From NCBI GenBank assembly GCA_030704615.1, contig CM060734.1, forward strand, positions 18,106,001-18,166,000: DNA of 60,000 nucleotides. The letters are read 5' to 3'. The notes beneath the pieces were generated by a model that was not told the DNA's origin, ran no database searches, and saw only the letters and a program-made list of their open reading frames with translations. The stretch's first letter is position 1. Every line of letters starts with the position of its first letter. Source of the DNA: Takakia lepidozioides (Eukaryota > Streptophyta > Takakiopsida > Takakiales > Takakiaceae). This document shows positions 41,278 through 52,538 of the stretch, piece by piece. Made by a program: the position numbers and the translations under genes.

Positions 41278-44200
41278 TTCTCCCTGCCCTCTAGGAAGCC
41301 TATCGACATTGGGTGGACTTGAAATGGGAGTAGATAAATGTCTTTGTGACTAAATGTCGGCCTTGCGACCTCGTGTCTTGGTTTGTTTTGACTGAAGCAC
41401 TCTGCTTTGGGTAAGGTAGTACATTGGATTTAGTTGGAGAGTCTGGGGCCTCTCCCTCTTTAGAACATGTCTACGTGGGCCATTCCCTGCAGCTCCTTTG
41501 GAATGACGATCTCTGAATAGTAACAAGCGGACCCCTACCGCTTGGGGGCAGCCCCTTCGCCCCAAATGGGTAGTTGCATGCTCTGTCTAGCATGCTCGGC
41601 ACTTGGGCTAGGGTTGGTCCTTGTGCTTAAACTTACAGCCTGCGAATACAGAAAAATATTTGGCCACTCTGATAATAACACTACTCAGGGTGATTCCTGG
41701 GAAATGGTTACTCCAAATCTAGAGCTTCATGTGTAGTTTTTGGGGTGAATCCCAGGATGGACGATGTGTCCTTTAAAAGTACCTGCTCCAGCTTAGGCTT
41801 GGATTATGTGGCTAATGGCTCCATCTCAAGATTGGATAACAGAGGTACTTTGAAGGTTTCATTGCCTAAATCTGCTGCAAATAGAATCCCACATCAAATC
41901 AGCTTCAAAGAAATTCGCCCCTTGACTGGTTGGAGGGCGGTCTTAGACATTGGTGATTCAATGAGGCGCTCTAGGAAGACAGTCAAGTGTGGGGACTTCA
42001 ACTTGAAAGTTTCTAACCGGTTTGAAGCCCTGGAAGAGATTGATACCAAGCAGCCAGACTGGTTAGTTGGCCCTATGTGTGCTGAGGCTGAGCGTCAGGA
42101 CCATGAAGGATTTGGCACTCTGAATGGATTGCCAATCCTTAAGGTTTACTCTAGAAGAATTAAATCTTCGCCTGAAGGATTTGGCACTCTGAATGGTTTG
42201 CCAATCCTTAAGGTTTACTCTAGAAGAATTAAATCTTCGCCTGAAGGATTTGGCACTCTGAATGGTTTGCCAGTCCTTAAGGTTTACTCTAGACGCCCAA
42301 AATCTACACATGGGGCAACTGATCCCCCTTTGCAGAGCGGTTGGTTGTCCAGGAGCAATCATAGGCTCCCTAGACGGCAAACAATCCATATGCAAAAGGC
42401 TAGCTTGCGGCTGGGCACTTTCAACTTCTCGGGGTTGACTAACCAAGGGAAACAATTTGAAGTGGGACAAGTTCTTCAGTCAAATGGTATTCATATCTGT
42501 GCTGGGCAAGAGACATGGGAAACTTCGGACAAACTGGTTGGAGATGTCAACGGCTACCGTTGGTTTGGCAAGATGTGCGCTTAAGGTGACCTCTGCCAAG
42601 CGTGGGCAAAAAGGTGTTGGCTTCTTTGTCCGAGATTTCTTGTGTGACAATTGTGAAATTATCAACAAGGATTTGCGGTATGAGCACAGTATCTGGCTGA
42701 AACTGAAATTGAAGGGCAGCGTGAGTAGGAAGGACCTCTTTGTGGGCTGTGTTTACATGCCCACAGAGGGGACCCTTAGTGCTGACGCAGATAAAGCCTT
42801 CAAAGACGTAAAGCTGGACTGTGCTAAGTTCCTTGCCAAGGGTCAGGTGGTCTTATTGGGTGACTTCAATGCCTGGGTGGGTAAAGGTCTTCACCAGGAT
42901 GATATCATCGGACCTTTTGGTGAGGACGAGCTGAACTCTAATGGAAGACGGTTAATTAACTGTCTGGAAGAGCTTCAGCTTTCGACCCTGAACAATAGGT
43001 CAAAAGGTGACCAGGTGCAGTGGACCCGTGAGAAAGCCCAAACTGGGGAACGATCCATTGTGGATTATATCATAGTGGACAAGAATCTGTTTCCCCAGTG
43101 TGCCAATGTGTTAATTGACAGAACTGATATTGGTACCTCTGACCACTTTCTGGTTTGGACTGAGATCAAAAGGTGTTTCCCCAACACCAAGAGATCTGTG
43201 AAACGTTCGATCCAGAAGTGGCGCATTGAAAATTCCGAAATGAAGAGGTCAAGGCTGAGTATGTCCAGGCCTTGCAAGAGGCTCTGCCCAACTTTGTCCA
43301 TTCGCTCCAAGACCTTCAATCTCGCGCTGGCAATGCAAGAAAGGAAGTCGAAAGAGCGGTGGACTCTTGGGAGAGTTTCGTCTCTTCTGTGGCTGAAAAG
43401 ATCATTGGGAGGAAACTAATTGTCTGCGGTAGAGCTGTTAATTGGGACCAATGAGATCAAACTCAAGATTGCCAAGAGACGAGCCCTCTATAAAGTGCTG
43501 CAGAATGAAAGTCAATAATGACCTTTGGGTTAGGTACTACCAGCTCCGCAAAGATATCAATCAGCTTGTAAGGTCTCAGAAGAAACTATATTGGGATACG
43601 GGGAAATAAACTCAAACCACCACGGTAGTAATGACAAGAAATTCTGGTTGGCCCTTCAACGTCTGTACAAGCCGAAAATTTGTCAGCAAGTACAAGCGCT
43701 GAGGACCCCTAAGGGTGCAGTGGTGACTTCAACGGCTGACATTGTCAACACCTTTGAAACCACTACAGTACACTTGGCAGAAATTCTAGTTCTAGCAGCG
43801 AGGGGTTTTCTGAAGAATGGAATGACACAGTAGAAAGAACTGTGTCTATGATTCAAGACAGCCCTGATGAACTGGAGTATATTTCAAAGGGTTATAACGC
43901 TCCCATTAGTTCCTCTGAGATTGCGGAAGCAATTGAGCATCTAAATGGATACAAAGCTGGTGGCCCTGATGGCATTGTCAATGAGCTTATCAAGCATGGT
44001 GGTGACCCTATGATAGAGGCCCTTGTTCTTCTCTTTAACCTTATATGGAGGACTGAAATTACCCCTTTCGCTGGCGGCAGGGGGTCATTGTCAATTTATA
44101 TAAGAAAGGTGACAGAAGAGCCGGGTAACTATCGGGGCACACGCTTCTTAATGCAGTTGGCAAGATATTCTGCAGAGTTATAAGTACTCGTCTCGAGGTT

Positions 44201-47200
44201 GATCTGGAGTCCAGAGGTTGTTTCCATGAAGGCCAAGCTGGCTTTCGGCGAAACAGGGGCTGCGTGGATCATATCTTCACACTCAGCCAGATTATCCAGG
44301 GAAGGAAAAAAGAAGGGAAACCTACTTTTGTCTTTTTCCTGGATGTCAAAAAGGCCTATGACACTGTGTGGAGAGACGGTCTATGGCTCCGACTCTGGTC
44401 TTCTGGGATCAAGGGAAAGATGTGGAGAGTGGTCCATAACTTGTATGCTCACACTAAAAGCTGTGTCACTGTTAATGGACAGAAGTCTAATTTCTTTGAC
44501 ATAGACCAAGGTGTAGCTCAAGGATGTACCCTCTCCCCTCTGCTCTTCAATGTTTTCATCAATCAACTACTGGAGGATGTGGAAGTGAGGGATTTGGGTT
44601 AAGGGTGGGTGATGCCACCATACCAGCCCTTATGTTTGCGGATGACTTCGCAGGCATAGGGGAGACTCCTTCCAACCTCCAGGAGCTGATAGATTGCGCG
44701 AAGAGATACTTTGATCTTTGGGGGCTAGAGACCAATGTCAGTAAATGGACTGGGGGGAAGGAGGAGGCGGCCTCAAGTGGCAGTGGGGAAGCCAAGAGAT
44801 CCCTGTTCTCCCCTCCTACACCTATCTTGGCGTTGAGTTTTCCTCCAACTGTAATTGGGAAGCACATATTCAAAGAGTGGTTCAATCTGGCAAACGCAAA
44901 GCGCTGGGTCTCACTAAATTTTTCCACTGCAGAGGGATCAACTCTGAAGTAAAAAAAACCATGCTTTGCCGCGTTATCAGGCCGGCCTTGGAGTATGCAT
45001 CTGCTGTATGGGTTGATAACTCCAACCAGGCTAAGTCTCTTGAATCCATCCAAGTCGGGGTGCTCAAGGAGTGCATGTCAGCATGCTCCAAAACAGCTAA
45101 TGTGGCTGTTCGGGGTGGGTTGGCATTCCTCCCTTAAGCTCCCGACGCGATGAATTCAAAATCAGATGGTGGGGTCAGCTGCAACATATGGCTAATACCA
45201 GATATCCTAAGTTAATCGACTCTATATCTTGGAAGCAGGACCGCCCTGTCAAACAGGCTAAATCCTGGCGGAAGAGGGTAGAAGAGATTTTCAAGGATCT
45301 GAATCTTAGTCCACTAGCCATGACCCTGCTGGATAAATCTGGCTTAGAAGCTGAAGTTTCCAAAGCCATGTCTATTGCCAGGAAACTGTCTGAAGAAAAT
45401 GAAGTTAGGCATATTGTAATTGGGATGCACATATCCGGAAAGTTGTTCAAACTGGCAAGGGCAAAGCTCTGGGGCTCACTAAATTTTTCCACTACAGAGG
45501 GGTCAACTCTGAGGTTAAGAAAACCATGCTTTGTCGCGTTATTAGACCTGCCTTGGAGTACGGATCTGCAATATGGGTTGATAACTCCAACCAGGCTAAG
45601 TTCTAGAATCCATTCAAGTGGGGGTGCTTAAGGAGTGTCAGCATGCTCCAAAACAGCCAATGCGGCTGTTCGGGGTGAGTTTGGCATTCCATCCTTAAGC
45701 TCCCGACGAGATGAATTCAAGGTCAGATGGTGGGGTCAGCTGCAACATATGTCCAACACCAGATATCCTAAGTTAATCAGCTCTATATCTTGGAAACAGG
45801 ACCGCCCTGTCAAACAGGCTAAGTCCTAGCAGGTAGAAGAGATTCTCAAGGACCTGGATCTGGATCCACAAATCTTGACCCTGCTGGATAAATCTGACTT
45901 AGAGGCTGTAGTGTCTGAAGCCATGTCTGTTGCCAGGAAATTGTCTGATGAAAATGAAGTTAGGCAGAAAACTTCCCTGAACTTGTTTCCAGTCTGTGAC
46001 ATGGGGGAGGACATCTTGGACGACCTCAAGGGTCTACCCACTCTCGGCACTAGACGGATTTCTAGAGGATATCTGGAAAACCCGGATCAATTCTATGTAT
46101 CAAGGTAATTCTTACTACCAACGTCAGCCCCTGACAGAGGTAGGTTCTGTCCCTTTGGTTTCCGCTCAAACTGGGCACGGGGTCAATGGCCACAAGGCTA
46201 CGGCAAACAACGTCTTATGAGTACATTCTATCTCCCTGTCCTCTAGGAAGCCTATTTGCCATTGGGTGGACTTGATACGGGAGTACATAAATGTCTCTGT
46301 GACTAAATGCCGGCCTTGTGACCTCGTGTCTTTGTTTGTTTTGACCTGAAGCGCTTTGCTTCAGGTAAGGCAGTGCATTGGATTTAGTTGGAGAGTTTGG
46401 GGCCTTTCCCTCTTTAGAATATGCCTACGCGGGCCATTCCCTGCAGCTCCCTGGAGTGTGATCTCTGAATCGTAACAAGCGGACCCCTACAGCTTGGGGG
46501 CAGCCCCTCCGCCCAAATTGGGCAGTCGTATGCTCTGTCTAGCATACTCGGCACTTGTGCTAGGGTTGGTCCTTGTGCTTAAACTAATGCCTGCGATTAC
46601 CTCTTATCCATAACAACACTCCCCAGGGTGATTCCTGGGAATTGGTTACTTATGTCAAATCTAGGGCTTCATGTGTAGTTTTTGGGGTGAATCCCAGGAT
46701 GGACAATGTGTCCTTTAAACTACATGCTCCAGCTTAGGCTTGGATTATATGGCTAATGGTTCCATCTCGAGACTTGATAACAGAGGTACTTTGAAGGTTA
46801 CAATGCCCAAAAATGCTACTAATAGAGTCTCACATCAATTCAATCTCAAAGAAGTTCGTCCCTTGACTGGCTGGAGAGCGGTCTTAGATATTGGTGATTC
46901 AATGAGGTGCTCTAGGAAGACAACCAAGGGCAGGGACTTCAACTTGAAAGTTTCTAACTGGTTTGATGCTCTGGATGAGGTTGATTCCAAGCAGCCAGAC
47001 GGACAATCTGTCCCTAAGTGCGCGGAGCCTGAACATCGTGTAACTGAAGGATTTGGTACTCTGAATGGTTTACCAATCCTTAAAGTTTACACAAGACGAG
47101 CAAAATCTACACACGGGGTAATTGTCCCCCCTTTTGCAGAACTGTTGGCCGTCCAGGAGCAACCTTGAATAATAGGTCAAAAGGAGACCAAGTGCAGTGG

Positions 47201-50200
47201 ACTTGTGAGAAAGCCCAAACTGGGGAACGTTCCATTGTGGATCATATCATAATGGACAAAAATTTGTTTCCCCAGAGTGCCAGCGTGTTGATCGACAGAA
47301 CTGATATTGGTACCTCTGACCACTTCCTGGTTTGGACTGAGATCAAAAGGTGTTTTCCCAACACCAAGAGATCTGTGAAACGTTCGATTGGGAAGTGGCG
47401 CATAGAAAAATTCCAAAATGAAGAGGTCAAGGCTGAGTATGTCCAGGCCTTGCAAGAGGCTCTCCCTCATTTTGTCCACTCGCTCCAAGACCTTCAGTCT
47501 CGCTCTGACAATGCAAGAAATGAAGTCGAAAGAGCAGTGGATTCCTGGGAGAGTTTCGTCTCCACAGTGGCTGACAAGATCATTGGGAGGAAACTAATTG
47601 TCTGTTGTAGAGCTGTTAATTGCTGAGAGATGAGTCCTCTATAAAGAGTGCTGCAATTTGAAAACCAACAAAGAATTGTGGGCTAGGTACCACCAGATCC
47701 GCAAAGATATCAATCAGCTTGTAAGGTCTCAGAAGAAATTATACTGGACAAGCTATACAGTGAAATAAACTCAAACCACCATGGTGGTAATGACAAGAGA
47801 TTCTGGTTGGCCCTTCAACGTTTGTACAAGCCGAAAAACTGTTAGCAAGTACAAGCGCTGAAGACTACTAAGGGTGCAGTGGCGACTTCAACGGTTGACA
47901 TTGTCAAAACCTTTGAAACCCACTACAGTATCCTTGGCAGAATTTCTAGGTCTAACAGTGAGGGGTCCTCTGAAGAATGGAAGGACACAGTTGGAAAAAC
48001 TGTTCCTATGATTCAAGACAGCCCTGATGAACTGGAGTTTATTTCAAAGGCTTACAACGCTCCCATTAGTTCTTCTGAGATTGTGGAAGCAATTGAGCAT
48101 TTAAACGGATATAAAGCTAGTGGACCTGATGGCGTAGTCAACGAGCTTATCAAGCACGGTGGTGATCCCATGATAGAGGCCCTAGTTCTTCTCTTTAACC
48201 TTATCTGGAGGACTGAAATGATCCCCTTTCGCTGGCGACAGGGGTCATTGTCAATCTATATAAGAAGAGTGACAGAGAAGAACCAGGGAACTACCGATGC
48301 ATCACGCTCCTCAATGCTGTTGGCAAGATCTTTTGCAGAGTTATAAATACTCGTCTCAAGGGTTGATCTGGAATCTAGAGGTTGTTTCCACGAAGGCCAA
48401 GCTGGCTTTCCGCGAAACAGGGGCTGTGTGGATCATATCTTCACTCTAAGCCAGATTAGCCAGGGAAGGAAAAAAGAAGGGAAACCCACTTTTGTTTTTT
48501 TCTTGGATGTCAAAAAGGCTTATGACACAGTGTGGAGAGACGGTCTATGGCTCTGCCTCTGGTCATGTGGGATCAAGGGAAAGATGTGGAGAGTTGTCCA
48601 TAACTTCTGGCATTCAATGACAGAGGAGAGGGAGGAAGTGATCTCAAGTGGCAGTGGGGTAGCCAAGAGATTCCGGTCCTCCCTTCCTACACATACCTGG
48701 GCGTTGAGTTTTCCTCCAACTGTAACTGGGATGCACATATTCAGAAAGTTGTTCAAACTGGCAAGCGCAAAGCGCTGGGTCTCACTAAAATTTTCCACTG
48801 AAAAGGGATCAACTCTGAGGTCAAGAAAACCATGGTTTGTCGCGTTATTAGACCTGCCTTGGAGTACTCATCTGCAATATGGGTTGATAACCTAAGTCTT
48901 TAGAATCCATCAAGTGGGGGTGCTTAAGGAGTGCATGTCAGCATGCTCCAAAACAGCCAATGTGGCTGTTCGGGGTGAGTTTGGCATCCCTTCCTTAAGC
49001 TCCTGACGAGATGAATTCAAAGGTCAGATGGTGGGGTCAGCTGCAACATATGTCCAACACCAGATATCCTAAGTTAATCGACCACACACAGCAGATTGAT
49101 GCTTGTGTGAAGGGATTTCTAGAGGATATCTGGAAAACCCGGATCAATGTTTATTTTTAGGTAAGTCTTACTACCGACGTCAGCCCCTGACAGAGGTAGG
49201 TTCTGTCCCTTTGTGTTCCGCTCAAACTGGGCGCGGGGTCAATGGCCACCGGAGAGAGAGGAGGTGATCTCAAGTGGCAGTGGGGAAGCCAAGAGATTCC
49301 GGTCCTCCCTTCCTACACATACCTCGGCGTTGAGTTTCCCTCCAACTGTAATTGGGATGCACATATTCAAACTGGCAAGCGCAAAGCGCTGGGTTTTGGA
49401 CACTACAGCCTCTAAGTCAGATTTATCCAGCAGGGTCAAGACTTGCGGATACAGATTCAGATTCTTGAGAATCTCTTCTACTCTCTTCCGCCAGGACTTA
49501 GCCTGTTTGACAGGGCCATCCTTCTTCCAAGATATAGAGTCGATTAACTTAAGATATCTGATGTTGGACATATATTGCAGCTGACCCCACCATTTGACCT
49601 TGAATTCATCTCGTCGGGAGCTTAAGGAAAGGATGCCAAACTCACCCCGAACAGCCACATTGGCTGTTTTGGAGCATGCTGACATGCACTCCTTAAGCAC
49701 CCCCACTTGAATGGATTCTAGAACTTAGCCTGGTTGGAGTTATCAACCCATATTGCAGATGCGTACTCCAAGGCAGGTCTAATAACGCGACAAAGCATGG
49801 TTTTTTTTACCTCAGAGTTGATCCCTCTGCAGTGGAAAATTTACTGTTGCCAGGAAATTGTCTGATGAAAATGAAGTTAGGCAGAAAACTTCCCTGAACT
49901 TGTTTCCAGTCTGTGACAAGGGGAGACATCATGGATGACCTCAAGGGTCTACCCACTCTCGGCACTAGACTGAAATTTAAACTCAGGGGAGGAAGCCTAC
50001 CTTTGAACAGCGAACAGAAGCAGAGAGGAAAGGGAGAGTGCAACTGCCCGTTGTGTAGGCAACCTTAAGAGAATATTCATTTTCTGATTCATTAGCAGGG
50101 GTTCTCTCACCAGAGAGACGCTCTCTTCAAAGCTATCAAGGGAATTCTGCATGCACCTCAGCTTACCAACTTTGAAAGTCTCGAGGCTGAGCCAAATGCC

Positions 50201-52538
50201 CAGGCCCTTTTGGGGCCTAGTTATTGGGCAAACCACACACAGCAGGTTGATGCTTGTGTAAAGGGATTTCTAGAGGATATCTGGAAAACCCGGATCAATT
50301 GTTTATTCCAAGGTAAGTCTTACTACCGGCGTCAGCCCCTGACAAAGGTAGGTTCTGTCACTTTGTGTTCTGCTCAAACTGGCCGCGGGGTCAATGGCCA
50401 CAAGGCTACGGCAAACAACATCTTATGAGTACGTTCTCTCTCTCTCTCTCTCTAATACGGGGGGATAAGTTTTATGCCCCAGTAGGGTTTCACAACCCTA
50501 ACCCTGCAAGTTAGTGCTCATTTACAAAGGTTGTGTAAGCTGCTACCTGAAACTACGCCAGTGCCGGGCACACAGCTCACCGAGCTCTGCTTTCAAGAGT
50601 TTTTCAACAAGGCTGCGGCTAGCAAGATTTAAGCGCAGCCTAGCCTCATTGTGCTGGTCGAGCTTCCTATGCAGTTATAGGGAAGCTTTGGCTCAGTTGT
50701 TGACACGAACGGGAAGTTACACTTAGCCTTACCTGTGCTTTGCAATTACTTCTTGTTACGTGAGCGGATACGTGCTGCGTCGCAGACTGGTCTGCCTCAA
50801 ACTTTCAAGGTTCTGTGCAATATCACACCTTTACTATTACTCTTGCAATCTTTCACTTGCTTAGAAATGCATGTTGGACAGCGATAGCAAGCGTGAAGAC
50901 CTGCTACTCACCTCGCGCATCTCACTAACACGCAATCTGTTGGATGTGGTGGTTTTTGGGACAGGCGCAGGTGAGGGTCCTTCACTTTTCATGGATTTCT
51001 AAGCTGTATGTGTAAGTTTTGCTATAGAGTACACTGGATAGATGATAAAAATCACCTATCACATGAGGCAGCCACCGCCTAAGAAGAATGGTACAGCGCT
51101 TGACGACAGCCTCAGGTTTCCTTGAGGGAAGTATTTTACGGAAGTAATCCGCCCTTGGGATCTGTTACCAGAAGGCTCCGAAGACCTGTCTTGACTTGGA
51201 TCAATCTCAGTCTACAGCCCAGCTGAGTGGTTTCATTTTGAGTACTGTGTTTGCTTTGCTTCAAAACATGGAAGTACACCCCTTTTGGGCTATGGTGGAA
51301 GACTTGGTTTTGTCTCAGTTTTGAGACGTGTGATTTTCAAGGAAGTATCTGTTTTGACGCTACTTCGATGAAACCGAATTATCCTCATAGAGAAATACTA
51401 TGCTAGACATTTGTCGTGGCAGAGATCTCTATACTTAAAGCACTGGTTTGCTTAAGTAAAGGTTAAGGCTGACTGGAGGTCATTAACATGCTAAAAAGCA
51501 AGAATTTCAGCTTTCTGGAAATCCCAGTGTGACAGTACAGTGAATACGAATATTGTTGAGTATCATGTCTGTCACTATGAAGAAAGGTGGGGGGTTTTGA
51601 AGGGTTTCTAACAAACGTCACCACCCACCCCGTTCACCCAGAAGTGTGAAACAAATCAGGAACAAGCCTGTGGTTTAGGAGAAGGGTGATGGTGCCTTGC
51701 AATGCAAAGCTGTTTTGTCTTGGTTTTTAAGAAAAAACTTTCTGATCTGGGCAAGTCTTGACAGATCTTTTCTTGTCATGACAAGACAAGCCCTATCTCA
51801 TCACACTCACACACACACACACACACACACATTCTTCACCCTTTAGTCCACAATAAGGGAAGTCGACATATTGCCACTCTCTTTGGACAAACTAATGCAG
51901 AAATACCATGAGCACCCATCACCCAATGTCCATCATCCCCATTTTACCTTTCTCTCTCAGACAACTGCACGCAGAGAAGAAAACCAAACCTAAATCATTA
52001 AGAAATCGAAGGTACAAAATCTCTACGGATGTTGGGGTGGTAAGTTAAACCCAGCCCAATCCTTCCCCTCGGCCACGAAATGGTAAAAGCATTCTATTTC
52101 ACTTGAAATCAATTTGCTGCAAAATAGCAGATCTCGGAGATGAGAATCAGATGCCCGAAGACGTGCTAGACTGCGTTCAGTAGAGATACTACTTACTAGG
52201 TTAAACGACTTCAACATACAGCGCCAAGAGACACCACGATACTAATCTACAACACCTATTTTGTCTGAGTTGCCTTTGACACACATTAGAATACATGCAG
52301 GGCATATAGCCACCGACAAGGCAGGCTTTTAGCAGTTTGCATGGCAGTGCAGTGACACTGAGGAGATCCCAAATCCCACACCTTCAATCTCTCCCCCCCA
52401 CCACAATAACTCGGGGATTCAAAAGTGAAAATAAAAGAGGCTAGGAGACATACAGGAGAAGACTAGAGCAGCTGCAGCTCCCAGAAATCCAAAAAAAGGC
52501 GCAGACTCATCGCCATTGAAGACAGACGCGGAAGACAT
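38936..52538 (-). CDS. VHA-c: V-ATPase proteolipid subunit c (16 kDa), three exons
   Basis: Subunit c forms the proton-carrying membrane ring of the vacuolar ATPase. Exons 52538-52454, 39586-39301 and 39068-38936 join in frame: phase 1 gives Cys, phase 2 gives Arg, and the total is 167 aa, the usual length. Exon 1 encodes [20 protein letters not shown] (start ATG 52538), exon 2 [20 protein letters not shown] through IGIVGDAGV, exon 3 [12 protein letters not shown] and [18 protein letters not shown]. Four hydrophobic helices are visible, and the proton-binding Glu is in FAEALALYG. The protein ends QSRTD then TAA. All splice sites are GT-AG (GTATGT donor, GCATGCAG acceptor; GTTTCT donor, GGTGCAG acceptor). 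Intron 1 spans 12,867 bp and holds the LINE array; intron 2 is 232 bp. No frameshift or stop: this copy looks functional. Confidence 0.93.
39301..39586 (-). other. VHA-c: VHA-c exon 2
   Basis: 94 full codons between a phase-1 acceptor (GCATGCAG) and a phase-2 donor (GTTTCT). It covers helices 1 (end) to 3 of subunit c, with [18 protein letters not shown] and [20 protein letters not shown]. Confidence 0.93.
39587..40227 (-). other. 3' part of VHA-c intron 1 before the LINE array
   Basis: Non-coding. The reading frames seen here extend exon 2 backwards into the intron and have no homology. Nothing else can be supported. Confidence 0.7.
40228..40259. repeat. (CT)n microsatellite
   Basis: About 15 CT dinucleotides at the left edge of the LINE array. 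Its position matches the tail of a lost LINE unit. Confidence 0.85.
40228..41235 (+). mobile_element. LINE unit 0: 3' end fragment
   Basis: Starts in a (CT)n tract (40228-40259) and encodes only the LINE C-terminus: [47 protein letters not shown] and then the Cys/His motif region around CRCVGNLKT...[13 protein letters not shown]. It ends [12 protein letters not shown] at 41238, followed by (TC)n. It lies antisense to VHA-c inside intron 1. Confidence 0.85.
41249..41274. repeat. (TC)n tail between LINE units 0 and 1
   Basis: Follows [12 protein letters not shown] stop TGA and GTACAA. Same place as the tail at 50434-50453. Confidence 0.85.
41753..43440 (+). pseudogene. LINE unit 1 ORF1-like region and APE endonuclease
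   Basis: The first part (from [14 protein letters not shown]) has no known domain and contains three 23-aa repeats with [17 protein letters not shown] at 42105-42311. Then the apurinic-endonuclease fold starts at [11 protein letters not shown], with [15 protein letters not shown], the catalytic [23 protein letters not shown] and the final GTSDHFLVW. This nicks target DNA to prime reverse transcription. Frame changes near 42580 and 43250 split it. Confidence 0.85.
42105..42311 (+). repeat. Three 69-bp tandem repeats in LINE unit 1
   Basis: Units start at 42105, 42174 and 42243 and encode [17 protein letters not shown] plus a short linker. The first two spacers are almost identical. Unit 2 of the array has a single copy at 47047-47100. 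Confidence 0.9.
43848..44960 (+). pseudogene. LINE unit 1 reverse transcriptase
   Basis: RT blocks in order: [61 protein letters not shown] (first catalytic Asp), [18 protein letters not shown] and [10 protein letters not shown] (FADD catalytic pair). Several frame changes (44140, 44600) interrupt it. Confidence 0.88.
46221..50455 (+). mobile_element. LINE unit 2, deleted and rearranged
   Basis: Repeats the unit 1 leader (CCCTGTCCTCTAGGAAGCC) directly after the end of unit 1. The ORF1-like part (46740-47165) loses the N-terminal half of the endonuclease: VQEQP joins directly to [13 protein letters not shown]. The endonuclease end ([20 protein letters not shown]), RT (47990-48610, [14 protein letters not shown]) and C-terminus follow with many breaks. 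The FADD-containing part is deleted after [10 protein letters not shown]. It ends [12 protein letters not shown] at 50428 and a (TC)n tail to 50453. Confidence 0.82.
49240..49855 (-). mobile_element. Inverted LINE segment inside unit 2
   Basis: Between the plus-strand pieces, the minus strand of 49706-49239 encodes the same C-terminal block ([37 protein letters not shown]). It is a LINE piece in reverse, with ACTCCAAGGCAGGTCTAATAACGCG at 49770 as its continuation. At 49850 the plus orientation resumes with GCCAGGAAATTGTCTGATGA. Confidence 0.8.
50456..52453 (-). other. 5' part of VHA-c intron 1
   Basis: Non-coding intron sequence. An (AC)n microsatellite lies at about 51802-51831. No further genes supported. 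Confidence 0.7.
51802..51831. repeat. (AC)n microsatellite in VHA-c intron 1
   Basis: CACACTCACACAC and so on, about 14 AC units. Confidence 0.85.
52454..52538 (-). other. VHA-c: VHA-c exon 1
   Basis: 28 codons plus one base, from [11 protein letters not shown] to ALVFS, followed by the donor GTATGTC. It is far from exon 2, so a gene finder limited to short introns would miss it. Confidence 0.92.

Larger units (their letters stand above)
41236..46220 (+). mobile_element. LINE unit 1, nearly full length
   Basis: Begins after a (CT)n tract. A 5' leader (to 41744) is followed by an ORF with an ORF1-like part, an APE-type endonuclease and reverse transcriptase. The C-terminal region (44970-46100) is scrambled by partial duplications; the [14 protein letters not shown] block occurs twice (about 44985 and 45550). 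It ends [12 protein letters not shown] at 46220 with only a weak pyrimidine tail before unit 2. Frame breaks near 42580, 43250, 43840, 44140 and 44600 make it inactive as it stands. Confidence 0.85.
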
